The position numbers were made by a program, and so were the translations under genes. Below the pieces are notes generated by a model. That model worked only from the letters and a program-made list of their open reading frames with translations, did not search any database and was not told where the DNA came from. Of a stretch of DNA of 64,000 nt, positions 16,268 to 26,422 are shown piece after piece. Location: the NCBI RefSeq assembly GCF_000756385.1, contig NZ_JNFC01000073.1, forward strand, positions 56,148-120,147. Reading direction: 5' to 3'. The stretch's first letter is position 1, and every line of letters starts with the position of its first letter. The DNA is from Sphingopyxis sp. LC363. GTDB lineage: Bacteria > Pseudomonadota > Alphaproteobacteria > Sphingomonadales > Sphingomonadaceae.

Positions 16268-16681
16268 TCAGTTCATGATCAGCGCTTGCGACTGGATATT
16301 GTAGCCGACAAGCATCGGTCCCTTCGGCGACGATTTGAAGGTAAAGGTTTCGGTCGCGTCGCCCTTTTCATATTTCGTTTGCATATTGAGCACGATCAAC
16401 GTCGCGCTCCCGTAATTGACCCGCCACCCCTGCTGCGTCGATTTCCCTGCTTTGCCGAGCTTGCGTTGAACGACTCCCAGAAACTCCTCAAACTCCACAA
16501 TATCGGCGGTGTTCTGCATTTCATCTGCCGATCCGAAATAGATGTCGTCAAACTTTCCCGCATTCGCAGACGCGTGAAAAGCGGCAACGGCCTTTTCCGA
16601 TGCTGCAAGCTCTGCGGTCGCATTGACCGGATTGCAGGCGGCGAGACAAAGGCACGATAAAGCCAGCAATAATCGATACAC
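16268..16681 (-). CDS. Hypothetical lipoprotein
   Basis: 137 residues from a GTG at 16681 with an AAGGGGGAGAG ribosome site. Signal peptide ends in lipobox LAAC (cysteine 16). The mature domain resembles the DUF4019/DUF3887 fold: FHASANAGKFDDIYF near the start and a C-terminal sheet with KGPMLVGYNIQ. These NTF2-like domains have no settled function. It stands alone on the minus strand between pyrF and trpF, interrupting the biosynthetic run. Confidence 0.72.
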   Translation of the reverse strand: MYRLLLALSCLCLAACNPVNATAELAASEKAVAAFHASANAGKFDDIYFGSADEMQNTADIVEFEEFLGVVQRKLGKAGKSTQQGWRVNYGSATLIVLNMQTKYEKGDATETFTFKSSPKGPMLVGYNIQSQALIMN

Positions 16682-16783
16682 CGCACTCTCCCCCTTGAGC
16701 GGAACCTAGCATAATGCCCGGGACTGCCAATATGCCCTACATCGACGGTTGCCTCGACGCCGATTGACGAGCAAAGAGCGGCC

Positions 16784-17413
16784 ATGCTCCCTCTCGTCAA
16801 AATCTGCGGGCTGTCGACGCCCGAAACGGTTGACGCCGCCATTCACGGCGGCGCGACGCATATCGGCCTCGTCCATTATGAGCCGAGCCCGCGTCACGTC
16901 GACCTCAAGACCGCGGCAGCGTTGCGCAAGCGCGCGGGGCCGCATGTCAAGGTCGCGCTGTTGCTCGTCAACGCCTCGCAGCAGTTGACTGGCGATGCAC
17001 TCGGCATGGTGCGGCCGGACATCATCCAGTTCCACGGCAGCGAGACGCCCGAATGGCTTGCGGTCGTGAAGCGGCTCGCGCCGGCGGAAATCTGGAAGGC
17101 GGTGGGGTTGAAGGATTCCGAGACTCTGGTGCGGATGCAGAAATATCACGGGATCGCCGACCGCATCCTGTTCGATGCCCCCGCGGCCGCCCTGCCCGGC
17201 GGGACGGGAACGCGGTTCGACTGGTCGCTGCTCAAGAACCACCGCCACACGATGGACTGGGGCATCGCAGGCGGACTGACGCCGGGCAATGTCGCTCAGG
17301 CGCTCGCCGAAACCGGCGCCCCGCTCGTCGATGTCTCGTCGGGCGTCGAAAGCGCGCCGGGCGTCAAGGATGTGGACAAGATCGCGGCTTTCCTTAAAGC
17401 GGCGGGTCGATGA
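16784..17413 (+). CDS. trpF: Phosphoribosylanthranilate isomerase
   Basis: 209 residues, TIM-barrel enzyme of tryptophan synthesis (PRA to CdRP). Catalytic cysteine in the opening [10 protein letters not shown] and aspartate in the VDVSSGVES region are present. Its last 4 bp overlap trpB. First gene of trpF-trpB-ORF-trpA-accD. Confidence 0.96.
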   Translation: MLPLVKICGLSTPETVDAAIHGGATHIGLVHYEPSPRHVDLKTAAALRKRAGPHVKVALLLVNASQQLTGDALGMVRPDIIQFHGSETPEWLAVVKRLAPAEIWKAVGLKDSETLVRMQKYHGIADRILFDAPAAALPGGTGTRFDWSLLKNHRHTMDWGIAGGLTPGNVAQALAETGAPLVDVSSGVESAPGVKDVDKIAAFLKAAGR

Positions 17414-18621
17414 CCGACCTACCCAACAGCCTCCGCACCCAGCCCGACGAGCGCGGTCATTTCGGCCAGTTCGGCGGCCGCTATGTCGCCGAAACGCTGA
17501 TGCCGCTGATCCTCGACCTCGAACGCCATTATCGCGCGGCGCAGCAGGACAATGCTTTCAAAGCCGAGTTCGACGATCTGCTCAAAAATTATGTCGGCCG
17601 CCCGAGCCCGCTGTGGTTCGCGCAGCGGCTGACCGAGCACCTCGGCGGGGCGAAGATTTACCTCAAGCGCGAGGATCTCAACCATACCGGCGCGCACAAG
17701 ATCAACAATTGCATCGGCCAGATCCTGCTCGCCAAGCGGATGGGCAAGACGAAGATCATCGCCGAAACCGGCGCGGGCCAGCACGGCGTCGCGACCGCGA
17801 CCGTCGCCGCGCTCTTCGGCCTGCCCTGCACCATCTTCATGGGCGCGGTCGACGTCGCACGGCAGCAGCCGAACGTGTTCCGCATGAAACTGCTCGGCGC
17901 CGAAGTCGTCGCGGTCGAAAGCGGCGCGAAGACGCTGAAGGACGCGATGAACGAGGCCCTGCGCCACTGGGTCGCGAACGTCCACGACACCTTCTACATC
18001 ATCGGCACGGTAGCGGGGCCGCACCCCTATCCCGAACTCGTCCGCGATTTCCAGTCGGTGATCGGCGACGAGGCGCGGGCGCAGATATTGGAAGCCGAGG
18101 GGCGCCTCCCCGACATGCTGATCGCGCCGGTGGGCGGCGGTTCGAATGCGATCGGGCTGTTCCATCCCTTCCTCGACGACGAAAGCGTCGAGATCGTCGG
18201 GGTCGAGGCGGCAGGCGAAGGCCTCGACGGCAAGCACGCCGCCAGCCTCGCAGGCGGACGCCCCGGCATCCTCCACGGCAACAAGACCTATCTGCTCCAG
18301 GACGAGGACGGCCAGATCACCGAGGCGCACAGCATCTCGGCGGGGCTCGACTATCCGGGTATCGGGCCCGAACATAGCTGGCTCCACGAAATCGGCCGCG
18401 TCCGTTACGAACCCGTCACCGACGCCGAGGCGCTCGCGAGCTTTCAGAAGCTGACGAAGCTCGAAGGCATCATCCCCGCGCTCGAAAGCGCGCACGCAAT
18501 CGCTGCCGCCGAACGCATCGCGCCGACGCTGGGCAAGGACAAGATCATCATCGTCAATTGCTCGGGCCGGGGGGACAAGGATATCTTCACCGTGGCCGAT
18601 GCGTTGGGAGTTTCGTTGTGA
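17410..18621 (+). CDS. trpB: Tryptophan synthase beta chain
   Basis: 403 residues, PLP enzyme that condenses indole with serine. The Schiff-base lysine lies in [10 protein letters not shown] and the phosphate-binding glycines in GGGSNAIG. Translation is coupled at both ends: 4-bp overlap with trpF and a GTGA overlap with the small membrane protein that follows. TrpB1 type, since trpA is beside it. Confidence 0.97.
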   Translation: MTDLPNSLRTQPDERGHFGQFGGRYVAETLMPLILDLERHYRAAQQDNAFKAEFDDLLKNYVGRPSPLWFAQRLTEHLGGAKIYLKREDLNHTGAHKINNCIGQILLAKRMGKTKIIAETGAGQHGVATATVAALFGLPCTIFMGAVDVARQQPNVFRMKLLGAEVVAVESGAKTLKDAMNEALRHWVANVHDTFYIIGTVAGPHPYPELVRDFQSVIGDEARAQILEAEGRLPDMLIAPVGGGSNAIGLFHPFLDDESVEIVGVEAAGEGLDGKHAASLAGGRPGILHGNKTYLLQDEDGQITEAHSISAGLDYPGIGPEHSWLHEIGRVRYEPVTDAEALASFQKLTKLEGIIPALESAHAIAAAERIAPTLGKDKIIIVNCSGRGDKDIFTVADALGVSL

Positions 18622-18815
18622 AGCCCGATCAACGTCGCGCGCTCGTCGTCTTTCTGATCGCCGCAGCCGTTCAGGCACTCGGCTTTCCGCTGATCAGCAG
18701 GATCTTCGGCCTCGGCGACCGGTTCCAGTCGCCGTCCTGGGTGGTCGTCGTTCTTGTGTCGTTGATGTTCGTGTGGCTCGATAAGGCCGCCAACCAGAAA
18801 AAGCCCGCCGAATGA
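18618..18815 (+). CDS. Small two-helix membrane protein inside the trp operon
   Basis: 65 residues, GTG start at 18618 overlapping the trpB TGA, and a stop overlapping the trpA ATG by 4 bp. Two hydrophobic segments (about 8-26 and 40-55) and a charged C-terminus ([10 protein letters not shown]). The tight overlaps on both sides argue that it is a real gene kept in frame by selection. No function recognised; nothing ties it to indole chemistry. Confidence 0.75.
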   Translation: MKPDQRRALVVFLIAAAVQALGFPLISRIFGLGDRFQSPSWVVVVLVSLMFVWLDKAANQKKPAE

Positions 18816-19599
18816 CCCGCTTCGCCGCCACCTTCGCCAAGCCGCGCCCCGCGCTCGTCGCCTTCATCACCGGTGGCGACGGCGATACCGCCGCGAACCT
18901 CGACGCGCTCGTTTCGGGGGGGGCCGACGTGATCGAGCTCGGCATGCCCTTCACCGATCCGATGGCCGACGGCCCCGCGATCCAGGCTGCGAACCTGCGC
19001 AGCCTTGCCAAGGGCACGACGACCGCCGATTTGTTCGCGATTGCCGCCGCTTTTCGCCAGCGCCACTCCGACACGCCGCTCGTCCTGATGGGCTATGCCA
19101 ATCCGATGACGATCCGCGGCCCCGAATGGTTCGCCGACGAATGCGCGAAGGCCGGGGTCGACGGCGTGATCTGCGTCGACATTCCGTCCGAGGAAGACGC
19201 CGAACTCGGCCCCGCGCTCCGCGCCGCGGGGGTCGACCCGATCCGCCTCGCGACGCCGACAACCGACGCCGCGCGCCTGCCCGACGTGCTGAATGGCGCC
19301 GGCGGTTTCCTCTACTATGTCTCGGTCGCGGGCATCACCGGGCTCCAGCAGGCCGCGCAGGCGAGTATCGAGGGCGCCGTCGCGCGTCTGAAAGCCGCGA
19401 CCGACCTGCCCGTGGCGGTCGGCTTCGGCGTCCGCACCCCCGAACAGGCCGCGCAGATCGCCAAGGTCGCCGACGGCGTCGTCGTCGGGTCGGCGTTTAT
19501 CGACATCATCGCCGAACATGGCGACGCCGCGGCGCCGCATGTCGAGGCTTTCACCCGCACCCTCGCCGATGCTATCCATAGCGCCAAGGAGATCGCCGC

Positions 19600-19603
<4 letters not shown>
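18812..19603 (+). CDS. trpA: Tryptophan synthase alpha chain
   Basis: 263 residues, TIM barrel that releases indole from indole-3-glycerol phosphate. The catalytic glutamate is in [16 protein letters not shown], and the aspartate in [11 protein letters not shown]. Overlaps the preceding small membrane protein by 4 bp and accD by 4 bp, so five consecutive genes from trpF are coupled. Confidence 0.97.
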
Positions 19604-20451
<848 letters not shown>

Positions 20452-20477
20452 GCGGACCCGGCGACAGGCCTTTTCCT

Positions 20478-20553
20478 TCGTCACCCCGGACTTGATCCGG
20501 GGTCCATACGACCGCAGCGGCAAATGGATGCCGGATCAGGTCCGGCATGACGA
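20478..20553. repeat. Interspersed inverted repeat between accD and folC
   Basis: Two 30-bp arms, 20478-20507 and 20524-20553, are inverted copies of each other at 25 of 30 positions, and each contains its own near-palindrome CCGGACTTGATCCGG or CCGGATCAGGTCCGG. This is the common TCACCCCGGACTTGATCCGG type of alphaproteobacterial intergenic repeat. It lies within the operon and would form a strong hairpin in the accD-folC message. Confidence 0.8.
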
Positions 20554-20598
20554 ACGAGAAGCAGGCCCTGACGACCGTCCCACGATCAAGGCTCGACC

Positions 20599-21915
20599 AT
20601 GCCCGACCACGCCTACAGCTCCGACCCCGCGGTCCAAACGCAGCTCGATCGGCTCGCCGCGCTGTCGCCGGGGCGCGACATTCTTGGGCTCGAGCGGATC
20701 GCTGAACTCTGCGCGCGGCTCGGCAATCCGCAGCTCCAGCTTCCGCGCACCTTTCATGTCGCGGGCACCAACGGCAAGGGATCGACCTGCGCCTATCTCC
20801 GCGCGATCCTCGAAGCGCAGGGGCGCCGCGTCCACGCCTATACAAGCCCGCATCTCGTCCGTTTCAACGAACGCATCCGCCTCGCCGGAACGCTGATCGA
20901 CGATATGCTGCTCGCCGCCCTCCTCGAAGAAGTGCTCGACGAGGCGGCCGACCTGCAGGCGAGCTTTTTCGAAGTCACCACCGCCGCCGCCTTCCTAGCC
21001 TTCGCCCGCATCCCCGCCGACGACTGCATCATCGAAGTTGGGCTCGGCGGACGTCTCGACGCGACCAACATCATCCCGCCCCCTGCGGTCGCGGGCATCG
21101 CCTCGCTCGGCATCGACCACGAAGCCTTCCTGCTCGCGCCCGAAGCCGGGACGCCCAACGATCCGGCAATGCGGATCGCGTGGGAAAAAGCCGGAATCAT
21201 AAAGCCCGAGACCCCCGTCGCGACGCTTGCCTATCCGCCGCATGTGCGCGACACCGTCGCCGCCAAGGTCGCCGATGTCGGCGCCACGCTCTTTCCGGAG
21301 GGCGACGGCTGGACAATCCAGCAAGAAGATGACGCTTTTCGCTGGACCTCGAAACTGGGCTCGGTCGCGCCGTTGCTGCACCCGCGCATGACGGGCGCAC
21401 ACCAGATGCGCAACGCCGGGCTCGCCATCGCGATGCTGCGACTCGCTCCCAATCCGCAGCCAACCGACGACGCGATCGTAGGCGGTGTCGCAAATGCCTT
21501 CTGGCCGGCCCGCATGCAGCGCCTCGGCGCAGGACCGCTCGCCGACCTGCTGCCTGACCGCGCCGAGATTTGGCTCGATGGCGCCCATAATATCGATGCG
21601 GGTTTCGCGCTCGCACGGCAATTTGCAGGCGAACCGCGGCGCATCCACCTCGTCACCGGAATGCTCGCGAACAAGGATCCCGCCGCGATTATCGCGCCGC
21701 TTGCCGGTCGCCTTGCCAGCCTGACCGTCGTCCCGGTACCGGGGCACGCGCATCATGACGCCGCCGCCTTTGGGTCCGATGCGAAAACCGCCGTCTCGGT
21801 CGGTGACGCGCTTCGCGAACTCGACGTAGACCCTGCGCGCGAAATCGTGCTGATCGCGGGCTCGCTCTACCTCGCCGGCGAAGTGCTCAGCGCGAACCGG
21901 GAACTGCCGGAATAG
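20599..21915 (+). CDS. folC: Bifunctional folylpolyglutamate/dihydrofolate synthase
   Basis: 438 residues, Mur-ligase superfamily. P-loop AGTNGKGST at about 55-63, the omega-loop region following TSPHLVRFNERI, and DGAHN near the C-terminal domain are all present. Adds glutamate to dihydropteroate and to folates. The last 29 bp overlap the end of the convergent ampG gene. Confidence 0.95.
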   Translation: MPDHAYSSDPAVQTQLDRLAALSPGRDILGLERIAELCARLGNPQLQLPRTFHVAGTNGKGSTCAYLRAILEAQGRRVHAYTSPHLVRFNERIRLAGTLIDDMLLAALLEEVLDEAADLQASFFEVTTAAAFLAFARIPADDCIIEVGLGGRLDATNIIPPPAVAGIASLGIDHEAFLLAPEAGTPNDPAMRIAWEKAGIIKPETPVATLAYPPHVRDTVAAKVADVGATLFPEGDGWTIQQEDDAFRWTSKLGSVAPLLHPRMTGAHQMRNAGLAIAMLRLAPNPQPTDDAIVGGVANAFWPARMQRLGAGPLADLLPDRAEIWLDGAHNIDAGFALARQFAGEPRRIHLVTGMLANKDPAAIIAPLAGRLASLTVVPVPGHAHHDAAAFGSDAKTAVSVGDALRELDVDPAREIVLIAGSLYLAGEVLSANRELPE

Positions 21916-23317
21916 GCTTGTCCTCTTCGGGGTGCGCGAGCTCGTGCCCGTCATCCTCGGTGCTTGGCTGGCGTACCGTCTGCACCACGAAACCCTTCTT
22001 CCAGAGAATCCAGAGCAGCAGCATTCCGGGCACGGCGATAGCGACGGTGAACAGCCAGAAACCGACCCAGCCGAGCCCTTCGGCAATATATCCGCCCGGC
22101 GCGGCGAGCCAGGTGCGCCCGACCGCCGCGAAGGACGATAGCAGCGCGAACTGCGTCGCAGTATAGGCGAGGCTCGACAGACCCGAGAGATAGGTGACGA
22201 ATACCGTCAGCCCGATGCCGCTGGTAAAATTCTCGGTTCCCACCGCGATCGCGAGCATCAGCGGCGAATGACCGACCGAGGCGAGCACGGCGAACAGCAG
22301 GTTGCTGAACATCATCAACAGGCCCGAGACCAGCAGCGCGCGTCCCATGCCGAGCCACGCTATGAACGGCGCCGCGACCGCCGATCCGACGATCAGCGCG
22401 ACGAAACCGACGCCTTTGTTGATCGCGACGAATTCGGTGTCGGTGAATCCCAGCTCGACGATCATCGGATTGAGCATCCCCTGCCCCATCGCATCGCCGA
22501 CCTTGTAGACGAGGACGAAGAGCAGGATCAGCACAGCGCCATGGCGCGTGAAGAATTCGCGGAATGGATTCACCACCGTGTCCTGCAGCCAACTGCCGAA
22601 GCTCTGGCCCGCAGCGCGCGCGCGGCTGGGATCGAAGCGTCCGGGCCCCGCATAAAGCGCGCCGAGCAGCGCCGGCAGCACGGCGAGCCCGGTAAAGCCA
22701 TAGGCGACCGCCCAGCCGAGGTTGAACCCCTCGGGCGACGCCAGCGCGATTGTTCCAACACCCGCGATCAGATTACCCGTCCGATATCCGAACTGGTTCA
22801 TCGCGGTGCCGTGCGGCAATTCGGCGTCGCTCAATATCTCGATGCGATAGGCATCGATGACGATGTCCTGCGTCGCCGACAGGAAAGCGACGATGATCGC
22901 CCAGAAGGCGAAGGCGGCCAGATTGTCATTGGTCGGGTTACTCGTCCCCAGCTGCCAGATCGCGACGACCAGAAGCGCCTGGATGAAGAACAGCCAGCCG
23001 CGCCTTTGCCCGAACGTCTTGGTCAGAAAAGGCAGAGGCAGCCGGTCGACAAGCGGCGCCCAGAGGAATTTCAACGTATAGGGCGTTGTCAGCCCGATCG
23101 CGAAGCCGATCGTCGATTTTTCGATCCCGACCTTGGATAGCCAAAAGGTCATAGTCCCCAGCAGCAACGTGAGCGGAAAGCCGCTCGAAATGCCGAGCAG
23201 AAAGGCGACGATCGGCATCGGCTTGCGATAGGGCGCGAAGCTCGGGATCACGAACGCCAGGCCGATAACGAGCGCGATCACGAGGAGCAGTATCAAAGAA
23301 TCGAGCCCAAGCTGCAT
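21887..23317 (-). CDS. ampG: AmpG-like muropeptide permease (MFS)
   Basis: 476 residues, 12 or more helices. The opening FLLGISSGFPLTLLLGTMTFWL fits the AmpG pattern; AmpG brings GlcNAc-anhydroMurNAc peptides back into the cytoplasm for wall recycling and can influence beta-lactamase induction. An ATG at 23332 is in frame, but the ATG at 23317 has GGGGAGG six bases upstream, so the shorter start is preferred. Overlaps folC tail to tail. Confidence 0.82.
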   Translation of the reverse strand: MQLGLDSLILLLVIALVIGLAFVIPSFAPYRKPMPIVAFLLGISSGFPLTLLLGTMTFWLSKVGIEKSTIGFAIGLTTPYTLKFLWAPLVDRLPLPFLTKTFGQRRGWLFFIQALLVVAIWQLGTSNPTNDNLAAFAFWAIIVAFLSATQDIVIDAYRIEILSDAELPHGTAMNQFGYRTGNLIAGVGTIALASPEGFNLGWAVAYGFTGLAVLPALLGALYAGPGRFDPSRARAAGQSFGSWLQDTVVNPFREFFTRHGAVLILLFVLVYKVGDAMGQGMLNPMIVELGFTDTEFVAINKGVGFVALIVGSAVAAPFIAWLGMGRALLVSGLLMMFSNLLFAVLASVGHSPLMLAIAVGTENFTSGIGLTVFVTYLSGLSSLAYTATQFALLSSFAAVGRTWLAAPGGYIAEGLGWVGFWLFTVAIAVPGMLLLWILWKKGFVVQTVRQPSTEDDGHELAHPEEDKPIPAVPGSR

Positions 23318-23436
23318 CGCGAACCTCCCCATATCCGCTCATGCGGACCCTCGGAGGTGAAAGGCCTAAAGCCTTGGCCTCAAATTGGAAGCGGCTAAAT
23401 GGCGGATCGACCGCGCCAACGCTCGACCGGTCGCGC

Positions 23437-23874
23437 TCAAGCGGCTTCGGGTCGCCAAAAAGTCGTCAGCCCGCTTACCTTGCGCGGCGCCTCATTCTTG
23501 CAGATCATCGTTTCGAGCGCCTTCAGCGCCGCGACGAGCGCCGACGCGCTGTGCGGCTTGCCGAGGCAGGCGAGCGCGATCTCGCTCGCGTCGGCGGGGC
23601 AACGACCCGTCACCAGCAGCACTGCGATCCCGCGGTCGCGCGCCAGCCTTGCCACTTCGCGCCCGGTCATGTGGCCCGCAAGCCCCAGGTCGAGCACCAG
23701 CGCGTCGACCGGCTCGGCCGCCATCACCGCCACTGCGGCCTCGCCCGAATCGACGGTCGCGACGACCTGGTACCCGCCGTGTTTCAGCGTGTGTTCATTG
23801 TCGAAAGCGGTCAGCGGATCATCCTCGATGATCAGCAGCCGCTTGATGCAGGTCGGGCGGGACGCGAAGAGCAT
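23437..23874 (-). CDS. Single-domain response regulator
   Basis: 145 residues: only a receiver domain. Key residues are all present: acidic pair D18-D19 (IIEDDP), phospho-aspartate D62 (LVLDLG), T89 (LLVTG) and K106 (LGKP). No output domain, so it acts by protein contact or as a phosphate sink. The ATG at 23874 has GGGAG at proper spacing; an ATG at 23898 lacks one. No kinase gene is adjacent; the closest in the window is the degenerate one at 57.2 kb. Confidence 0.88.
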   Translation of the reverse strand: MLFASRPTCIKRLLIIEDDPLTAFDNEHTLKHGGYQVVATVDSGEAAVAVMAAEPVDALVLDLGLAGHMTGREVARLARDRGIAVLLVTGRCPADASEIALACLGKPHSASALVAALKALETMICKNEAPRKVSGLTTFWRPEAA

Positions 23875-24027
23875 AGTTACTCCCTTTGACGTCGCCATGA
23901 CTCGCTCCGCGCCGTCCCGCAAGATCGCTTCTGCTTGCCATCGACGAAGCGGGTCTTTTCCGGCTATGAGCGTGATCACGACGCAACACTCTCCCCTGAA
24001 AACGACAAGAAAGCCGCATCCGTTCCG

Positions 24028-24888
24028 ATGACGACCCGCCGCCCGCCTCGCTCGACGTCTCGCCCCGCCGCAAACCGCCCCCCCGCAGGCCGCCCCGCCC
24101 CGAAAGGCCGCCGCGACGCGCGCGGCGCCGCATCGGCGCTCAAAACCAAGCCCACCGAAGAGCGCGAGGACGGGCCGCAGCGCATCGCCAAGCCGCTCGC
24201 GCGCGCCGGCGTCGGATCGCGCCGCGACGTCGAGCGGATGATCGAGGAAGGGCGGATCGCGCTGAACGGCGAGGTGATCGCCCAGCCCGCGCCTTTGCTC
24301 GCCTCGCTCGACGGGCTGACGGTCGACGGCAATCCGGTCGCCAAGCCCGTATCGACGCGGCTCTATCGCTTCCACAAGCCCGCCGGCTGCCTCACCGCCG
24401 CGCGCGATCCCAAGGGACGCAAGACGATCTACGACCTCTTGCCCAAGGGACTGCCGCGCCTGATGCCCGTCGGCCGCCTCGACTATAATACCGAGGGGCT
24501 GCTGCTGCTCACCAACGACGGCGAGTTCAAGCGCCAGCTCGAATTGCCCGCGAGCGGAGTCGAACGCACCTATCGCGCCCGCGCCTTCGGCGACATCAGC
24601 CAGGCGCAGCTCGAGGAACTGGCGATGGGGATCGAGATCGATGGCGTGCGCTATGGCAAGATCGACGCCAATCTCGAACGCCGCACGGGGCGCAACCAGT
24701 GGGTCGAATTGACGCTGACCGAAGGCAAGAACCGCGAAGTCCGCCGCGTCCTCGAACATTTCGGGCTGCAGGTCAGCCGCCTGATCCGCACCCGCTACGG
24801 CGAATTCACCCTCGCCGGGCTCGACATGGGCGCGGTCGAGGTCGTGCCGCGCGACGAACTCTTCAAGTTCCGCCGGCGTTTGAGCTGA
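24028..24888 (+). CDS. rluB: rRNA pseudouridine synthase, RluB/RsuA family
   Basis: 286 residues. A basic, disordered Arg/Pro-rich N-terminus (about 1-50), an S4 RNA-binding domain (about 52-100, starting RIAKPLARAGVGSRRDVE), and the RsuA-type synthase domain with the catalytic aspartate in VGRLDYNTEGLLLLTNDGE. RluB modifies U2605 of 23S rRNA in E. coli; RsuA and RluE/F are close relatives and assignment among them is by overall similarity. Its TGA shares one base with the rsmD ATG. Confidence 0.88.
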   Translation: MTTRRPPRSTSRPAANRPPAGRPAPKGRRDARGAASALKTKPTEEREDGPQRIAKPLARAGVGSRRDVERMIEEGRIALNGEVIAQPAPLLASLDGLTVDGNPVAKPVSTRLYRFHKPAGCLTAARDPKGRKTIYDLLPKGLPRLMPVGRLDYNTEGLLLLTNDGEFKRQLELPASGVERTYRARAFGDISQAQLEELAMGIEIDGVRYGKIDANLERRTGRNQWVELTLTEGKNREVRRVLEHFGLQVSRLIRTRYGEFTLAGLDMGAVEVVPRDELFKFRRRLS

Positions 24889-25439
24889 TGCGCGTGATTT
24901 CGGGCGAATGGCGCGGGCGCAAGCTGCTCGCACCGAAGAACGACGCCACCCGCCCCACGGCCGATCGCACGCGCGAAACGCTCTTTTCGATGCTCGCGAG
25001 CCGTCTCGGCAGCTTCGAGGGGCTCTATGTCGCCGATCTTTTCGCGGGATCGGGGGCGCTCGGGATCGAGGCGCTGTCGCGCGGCGCCGAACAATGTCTG
25101 TTCGCCGAGCAGGATCGCGATGCGCTCGACGCGCTCCGTAAGAATCTGGGAGCGCTCGGCGCAACGCCGCGCGCGGACATTCGCGCCGGATCGGTCCTGG
25201 CGCTGGGTCCGGCAAGGCGCACTTACGACCTCCTGATGCTCGACGCCCCCTATGACACGGGTGCAGGGAGTGTCGCGCTCGACAAGCTGGGCCGCCTCGG
25301 CTGGATCGGGCCCGACAGCTGGATCTCGGTCGAAACGGCGCATAACGAGAATGTGGACGTCGCCGGCTTCGAAATCGACGCCGAGCGTAAGGTCGGCAAG
25401 GCGAAGCTGACGCTGCTTGTGCGGGCGGGCGGGCTTTGA
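24888..25439 (+). CDS. rsmD: 16S rRNA (guanine-966-N2)-methyltransferase
   Basis: 183 residues. SAM-binding DLFAGSGALGIEALSRGA and the family opening MRVISGEWRGRKL identify RsmD. The catalytic tetrapeptide is DAPY rather than the common DPPY/NPPY, a small deviation to keep in mind. Coupled to rluB by a TGATG overlap, so two ribosome-maturation enzymes share one message. Confidence 0.93.
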   Translation: MRVISGEWRGRKLLAPKNDATRPTADRTRETLFSMLASRLGSFEGLYVADLFAGSGALGIEALSRGAEQCLFAEQDRDALDALRKNLGALGATPRADIRAGSVLALGPARRTYDLLMLDAPYDTGAGSVALDKLGRLGWIGPDSWISVETAHNENVDVAGFEIDAERKVGKAKLTLLVRAGGL

Positions 25440-25489
25440 CCGCAAGAAGCGGGACGTTGCGCTCCCCGGTTCGCCGCTAGGGCCGCGCC

Positions 25490-26422
25490 ATGACCGCACC
25501 GATCAACCTCCGTATGGGCGCCGCCGAATGGGCCATGTTGATCCTGCTCTCGGTCCTCTGGGGCGGTTCCTTCTTCTTTCTCGGGGTCGCCCTGCGCGAG
25601 GTGCCGCCCTTCACCCTCGTCCTCGCCCGCCTCGGCCTCTCGTCGCTGCTGATGCTGGGTTTCATGGCCGCGACGCGTCGCGCGATGCCGCGCCGCGCCG
25701 GGCTATGGCCCGCGCTTTTTCTTCTGGCGCTGCTCAACACCGCGCTCCCCTTTTCGCTTTTCGCCTATGCGCAGACCCAGATCGCCAGCGGCCTCGCCTC
25801 GATCCTCAACGCGACCACGCCGCTCTGGGGCGTGATCGTCGCGCACCTCTTCACCCTTGACGAAAAGGCCACGCCCGCGAAGCTCACCGGGGTCTGCGCT
25901 GGTCTTGCCGGGGTTGCCGTGATGATCGGCGGCGCCGCGCTATCGGGGATCGGCACCAACTTGTCCGCGCAATTGGCGTGCCTCGGCGCAACGCTGTGCT
26001 ACGCGCTCGCCGGCGTCTATGGCCGCCGTTTCCGTGCGTGGGGCGTCGGTCCGCTCGACGTCGCGACCGGGCAGCTGATCGCGGGAACATTGCTTATCCT
26101 GCCCGTCGCGCTGTTCGTCGACGCGCCCTGGCGGCTCGCGCTCCCGGGAACGACCACGCTGCTCGCGATCGGCGGGCTCGCGCTGTTTTCGACCACAGTC
26201 GCCTATTTCCTCTATTTCAGCCTGATCGCGCGCGCCGGCGCGACCAACACGCTGCTCGTCACATTGCTCATTCCGGTCACCGCGATCCTGCTCGGCACGC
26301 TGCTGCTAGGCGAAGTGTTGTTGCCGCGGCACTGGGTCGGCATGGCGCTGATCGCCGCCGGGCTGGTTGCGATCGACGGCCGCCTCGTCGACCGTTTTTG
26401 GCTCAACCGGCTTCGGGTCTGA
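25490..26422 (+). CDS. EamA-domain DMT superfamily transporter
   Basis: 310 residues, about ten helices in two EamA repeats. The first repeat has the LSVLWGGSFFFLGVAL pattern. Such proteins export amino acids or other metabolites; the substrate cannot be told. The last 20 bp overlap the 3' end of the convergent MHS transporter gene. Confidence 0.87.
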   Translation: MTAPINLRMGAAEWAMLILLSVLWGGSFFFLGVALREVPPFTLVLARLGLSSLLMLGFMAATRRAMPRRAGLWPALFLLALLNTALPFSLFAYAQTQIASGLASILNATTPLWGVIVAHLFTLDEKATPAKLTGVCAGLAGVAVMIGGAALSGIGTNLSAQLACLGATLCYALAGVYGRRFRAWGVGPLDVATGQLIAGTLLILPVALFVDAPWRLALPGTTTLLAIGGLALFSTTVAYFLYFSLIARAGATNTLLVTLLIPVTAILLGTLLLGEVLLPRHWVGMALIAAGLVAIDGRLVDRFWLNRLRV

